Positions 62,428-64,000 of a DNA stretch of 64,000 bases are shown here, piece after piece. Below the pieces are notes generated by a model. The model ran no database searches. It was not told where the DNA came from and was given only the letters and a program-made list of their open reading frames with translations. The stretch's first letter is position 1. Every line of letters begins with the position of its first letter. Both the position numbers and the translations under genes were made by a program. Source of the stretch: Streptomyces sp. TRM68367 (GTDB lineage Bacteria > Actinomycetota > Actinomycetes > Streptomycetales > Streptomycetaceae); contig NZ_JACTVI010000041.1 in the NCBI RefSeq assembly GCF_014495685.1, positions 1 to 64,000 of the forward strand. Direction: 5' to 3'.

Positions 62428-62826
62428 GTGGCCGTGATCAACTGCCCGCTGTGCGGCCGGACACTGACCGCGCCGGCTCCCGAGTGCCCGGTGTGCCGTG
62501 GCGATCTGCGTCCGCTCGCGCAGATCGCCGCGCTCGCCGACGAGCATTTCAACAAGGCGGTCGCACTGGCCCGCGCGCAGCAGTGGCACGGCGCCGCCGA
62601 GCATCTGGCGGTCACCCGCGCCCTCAGCCCCAACGACGTCGACGCCATCGTCCTGCTCGCGAAGGTCCGTTACCGTCAGCGGGGCAGCAGGCGCGCCGAG
62701 GTCAGGCAGCTGCTGGAGCGGGCGCTGGAGCTGGCACCGGACCGCGAGGACGTCCGCTCGGCGCTGGAGGAGTCCGCCCGGCCGCAGCGGCAGCAACGGC
62801 AGGGGCGGCAGCGGCGGCGCCGATGA
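62428..62826 (+). CDS. zinc-ribbon and TPR-like small protein
   Basis: 132 aa, GTG 62428 after GGGAGG, three bases beyond the Hsp70 stop. The N-terminus has two CxxC knuckles (INCPLCGRTLTAPAPECPVC), a zinc ribbon similar to that of DnaJ. TPR-like helices follow (FNKAVALARAQQWHGAAEHL, EVRQLLERALELAPDREDVR) and then a Gln/Arg tail. Its place suggests it supplies the zinc/substrate-binding function of a split DnaJ. Confidence 0.65.
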   Translation: MAVINCPLCGRTLTAPAPECPVCRGDLRPLAQIAALADEHFNKAVALARAQQWHGAAEHLAVTRALSPNDVDAIVLLAKVRYRQRGSRRAEVRQLLERALELAPDREDVRSALEESARPQRQQRQGRQRRRR

Positions 62827-62850
62827 ACCGTGTGAGGCAGGTGAGCGTGC

Positions 62851-64000
62851 GTGCGCGACGCGTCGTCGTCCGGGGATGGTCATGCGTCCGGGGACGGTTA
62901 TGAGCGGCTCCGCGACCGGGGCACCCGCGCCCTTGCGGCGGGGAACGTTCATGAGGCGATCGAGGCCCTCGGGGACGCCGTGTGCCTGCGCCCCGATCTG
63001 GTGACGGCCCACCTCGACCTCGGCAGGTGCTTCCAGGAGTCCGGCAGGACCGAGGTCGCCCGCCGCATCTACGAGCACGCCGCCCGCACCGACCCGGCCT
63101 CGCCCCTGGCCGCGGCGGCGCTCGCCGGCCTGCCCGCCAAGCCGGCCGCCAAGCATGCCTTCGAGCTGGGGCAGACCGTACGGAGCCCGGACAACACCTA
63201 CCGCGTGCTGGAGCGCAGGATGGGCGCGCACGGCGCGGTGTCGATCGTGGAGCCGGAGGGGCGCAGCAGCTTCTTCGACCGCGTCGGCTACCGGCGCTAC
63301 GTGCTCAAGACCTTCAACCTGCCGCAGCCGTGGAGCGAGGAGGACCGGGAGCGCTTCGCCAACGAGGCCAAGACCTGGGTGCTGCTGGAACGGCACCCCA
63401 ACATCGTCACCGCGCTGTGGGTCGAGCGGGTCGAGCAGCATCACTGCCTGCTGCTGGAGTACGTCGCCGGCGGCGACCTGGACACCGCGCTGGCCGCCGG
63501 GCCGCTCGCCCTGGAGCGCGCGCTCCGCTTCGGACTGCAGTTCTGCGACGGCATGGAGCACGCCTCCCGCACGCTCGGCATCATGCACGGGGACGTGAAG
63601 GCCGCCAACTGCCTGATCGGCGACGACGACACGCTCAAGGTCACGGACTTCGGCCTGGCCCAGGTGTTCGGTCCTGCGCAGGCGGTGGGCGGACGGCTGC
63701 TGGAGCTGAAGCCGAAGGTCAGGGCCATCTACATGGTGCCGGGTGGAACCCGCAACTACCGGGCGCCCGAGCAGTCCCGGTACGGGGCGCGGGTGGACGT
63801 GCGGACCGACATCTACGGCTTCGGCGTGCTGCTCCACCAGATGGTCACCGGCGATCTGCCGGTCAGCGGCAGCATCGCCGCCGAACACATCAGGGAGCGG
63901 TCGAGTGCGGACGACTTCCCGGCGGGGCTGCGGGAGTTGATCCTCGCCTGCGTGGAGCGGGAGCCACAGCGGCGGCCGCGCAGCTTCCGCGGCCTGCGGG
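62851..64000 (+). CDS. TPR-linked Ser/Thr protein kinase 2 (3' end outside window)
   Basis: At least 383 aa from GTG 62851, the first start in this frame; GAGGCAGGTGA lies upstream. TPR-like helices (TRALAAGNVHEAIEALGDAV, TAHLDLGRCFQESGRTEVAR) come first, then a kinase domain: YRVLERRMGAHGAVSIVEPE, YRRYVLKTFNLP (Lys), TLGIMHGDVKAANCLIGDDD (HGD replaces HRD), LKVTDFGLAQVFG (DFG), GGTRNYRAPEQSRYG (APE), DIYGFGVLLHQMVTGDLP. The gene runs off the right edge. Confidence 0.85.
   Translation, partial: MRDASSSGDGHASGDGYERLRDRGTRALAAGNVHEAIEALGDAVCLRPDLVTAHLDLGRCFQESGRTEVARRIYEHAARTDPASPLAAAALAGLPAKPAAKHAFELGQTVRSPDNTYRVLERRMGAHGAVSIVEPEGRSSFFDRVGYRRYVLKTFNLPQPWSEEDRERFANEAKTWVLLERHPNIVTALWVERVEQHHCLLLEYVAGGDLDTALAAGPLALERALRFGLQFCDGMEHASRTLGIMHGDVKAANCLIGDDDTLKVTDFGLAQVFGPAQAVGGRLLELKPKVRAIYMVPGGTRNYRAPEQSRYGARVDVRTDIYGFGVLLHQMVTGDLPVSGSIAAEHIRERSSADDFPAGLRELILACVEREPQRRPRSFRGLR

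Noticed and set aside
59869..63888. 1339-codon minus-strand ORF
   Set aside because: It is the antisense shadow of Hsp70 2 and its neighbours, low-complexity and without motifs.

Overview
The window is high-GC actinobacterial DNA, almost certainly Streptomyces. The evidence is strong G/C third-position bias, frequent GTG/TTG starts with GGAGG-type ribosome binding sites, an AtrA-type TetR regulator, PrsW- and SpoIIE-type proteins, a c-di-AMP riboswitch upstream of an M23 peptidase, and sugar ABC importers without their own ATPase. The gene order from 1 to about 20 kb resembles, as I recall it, the atrA neighbourhood of S. coelicolor. The left edge holds the promoter/leader region of a leftward rRNA operon whose structural genes lie outside the window.

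Layout. (1) 1-21.1 kb, core-like: rrn promoters, a divergent MarR/MFS pair, a SpoIIE-type phosphatase, NDH-2, atrA, a sigma factor fused to a membrane and NPCBM module, a decayed AfsR/SARP-type gene, an asparagine-synthetase-like protein with a degenerate ATP loop, a sporulation-type regulator, an FAD oxidase, trmB, a PrsW protease, a riboswitch-controlled M23 peptidase and a decayed phosphatase. A dispersed hairpin-forming repeat lies in several intergenic gaps. (2) 21.3-24.0 kb: tRNA-fMet and a small riboflavin-type regulon (domain-swapped RibD-like enzyme, MarR, RibA) with three matching palindromes. (3) 24.3-32.6 kb: an apparent integrated island between a partial and an intact tRNA-Lys. 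It carries an HTTM/DUF5819 pair, an ice-binding protein with a His-rich tail, a broken IS21 transposase and many gene fragments. About 1 kb of further debris (Rhs remnant) follows. (4) 33.8-41.5 kb: an IclR-controlled carbohydrate locus (binding protein, two permeases, an uncharacterised 887-aa protein, a GH88/GH105 hydrolase), probably for oligosaccharides with unsaturated uronic ends. (5) 41.8-47.6 kb: DEAD-box RNA helicase, lipoprotein, small zincin, membrane metallophosphoesterase, tRNA-Glu.

(6) 47.7-64.0 kb, running off the right edge, is the most unusual part: two divergent operons that each encode a complete atypical Hsp70 machine. The leftward operon has a GrpE-like protein, Hsp70, a membrane protein with TPR-like and OmpA-like parts, and a 629-aa protein starting with a J-like module. 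The rightward operon has a ClpB-D2-type AAA+ protein (frameshifted in its N-domain), a Ser/Thr kinase, a helical repeat protein, a 116-aa J-like protein, a GrpE-like protein, a second Hsp70, a zinc-ribbon/TPR protein and a second Ser/Thr kinase. Both Hsp70s carry an extra beta-sandwich after the ATPase domain, and neither J-like module has an HPD motif. I infer a dedicated, phosphorylation-controlled chaperone/disaggregase system, possibly acting at the envelope or in stress or defence. Its function is not shown by the sequence.
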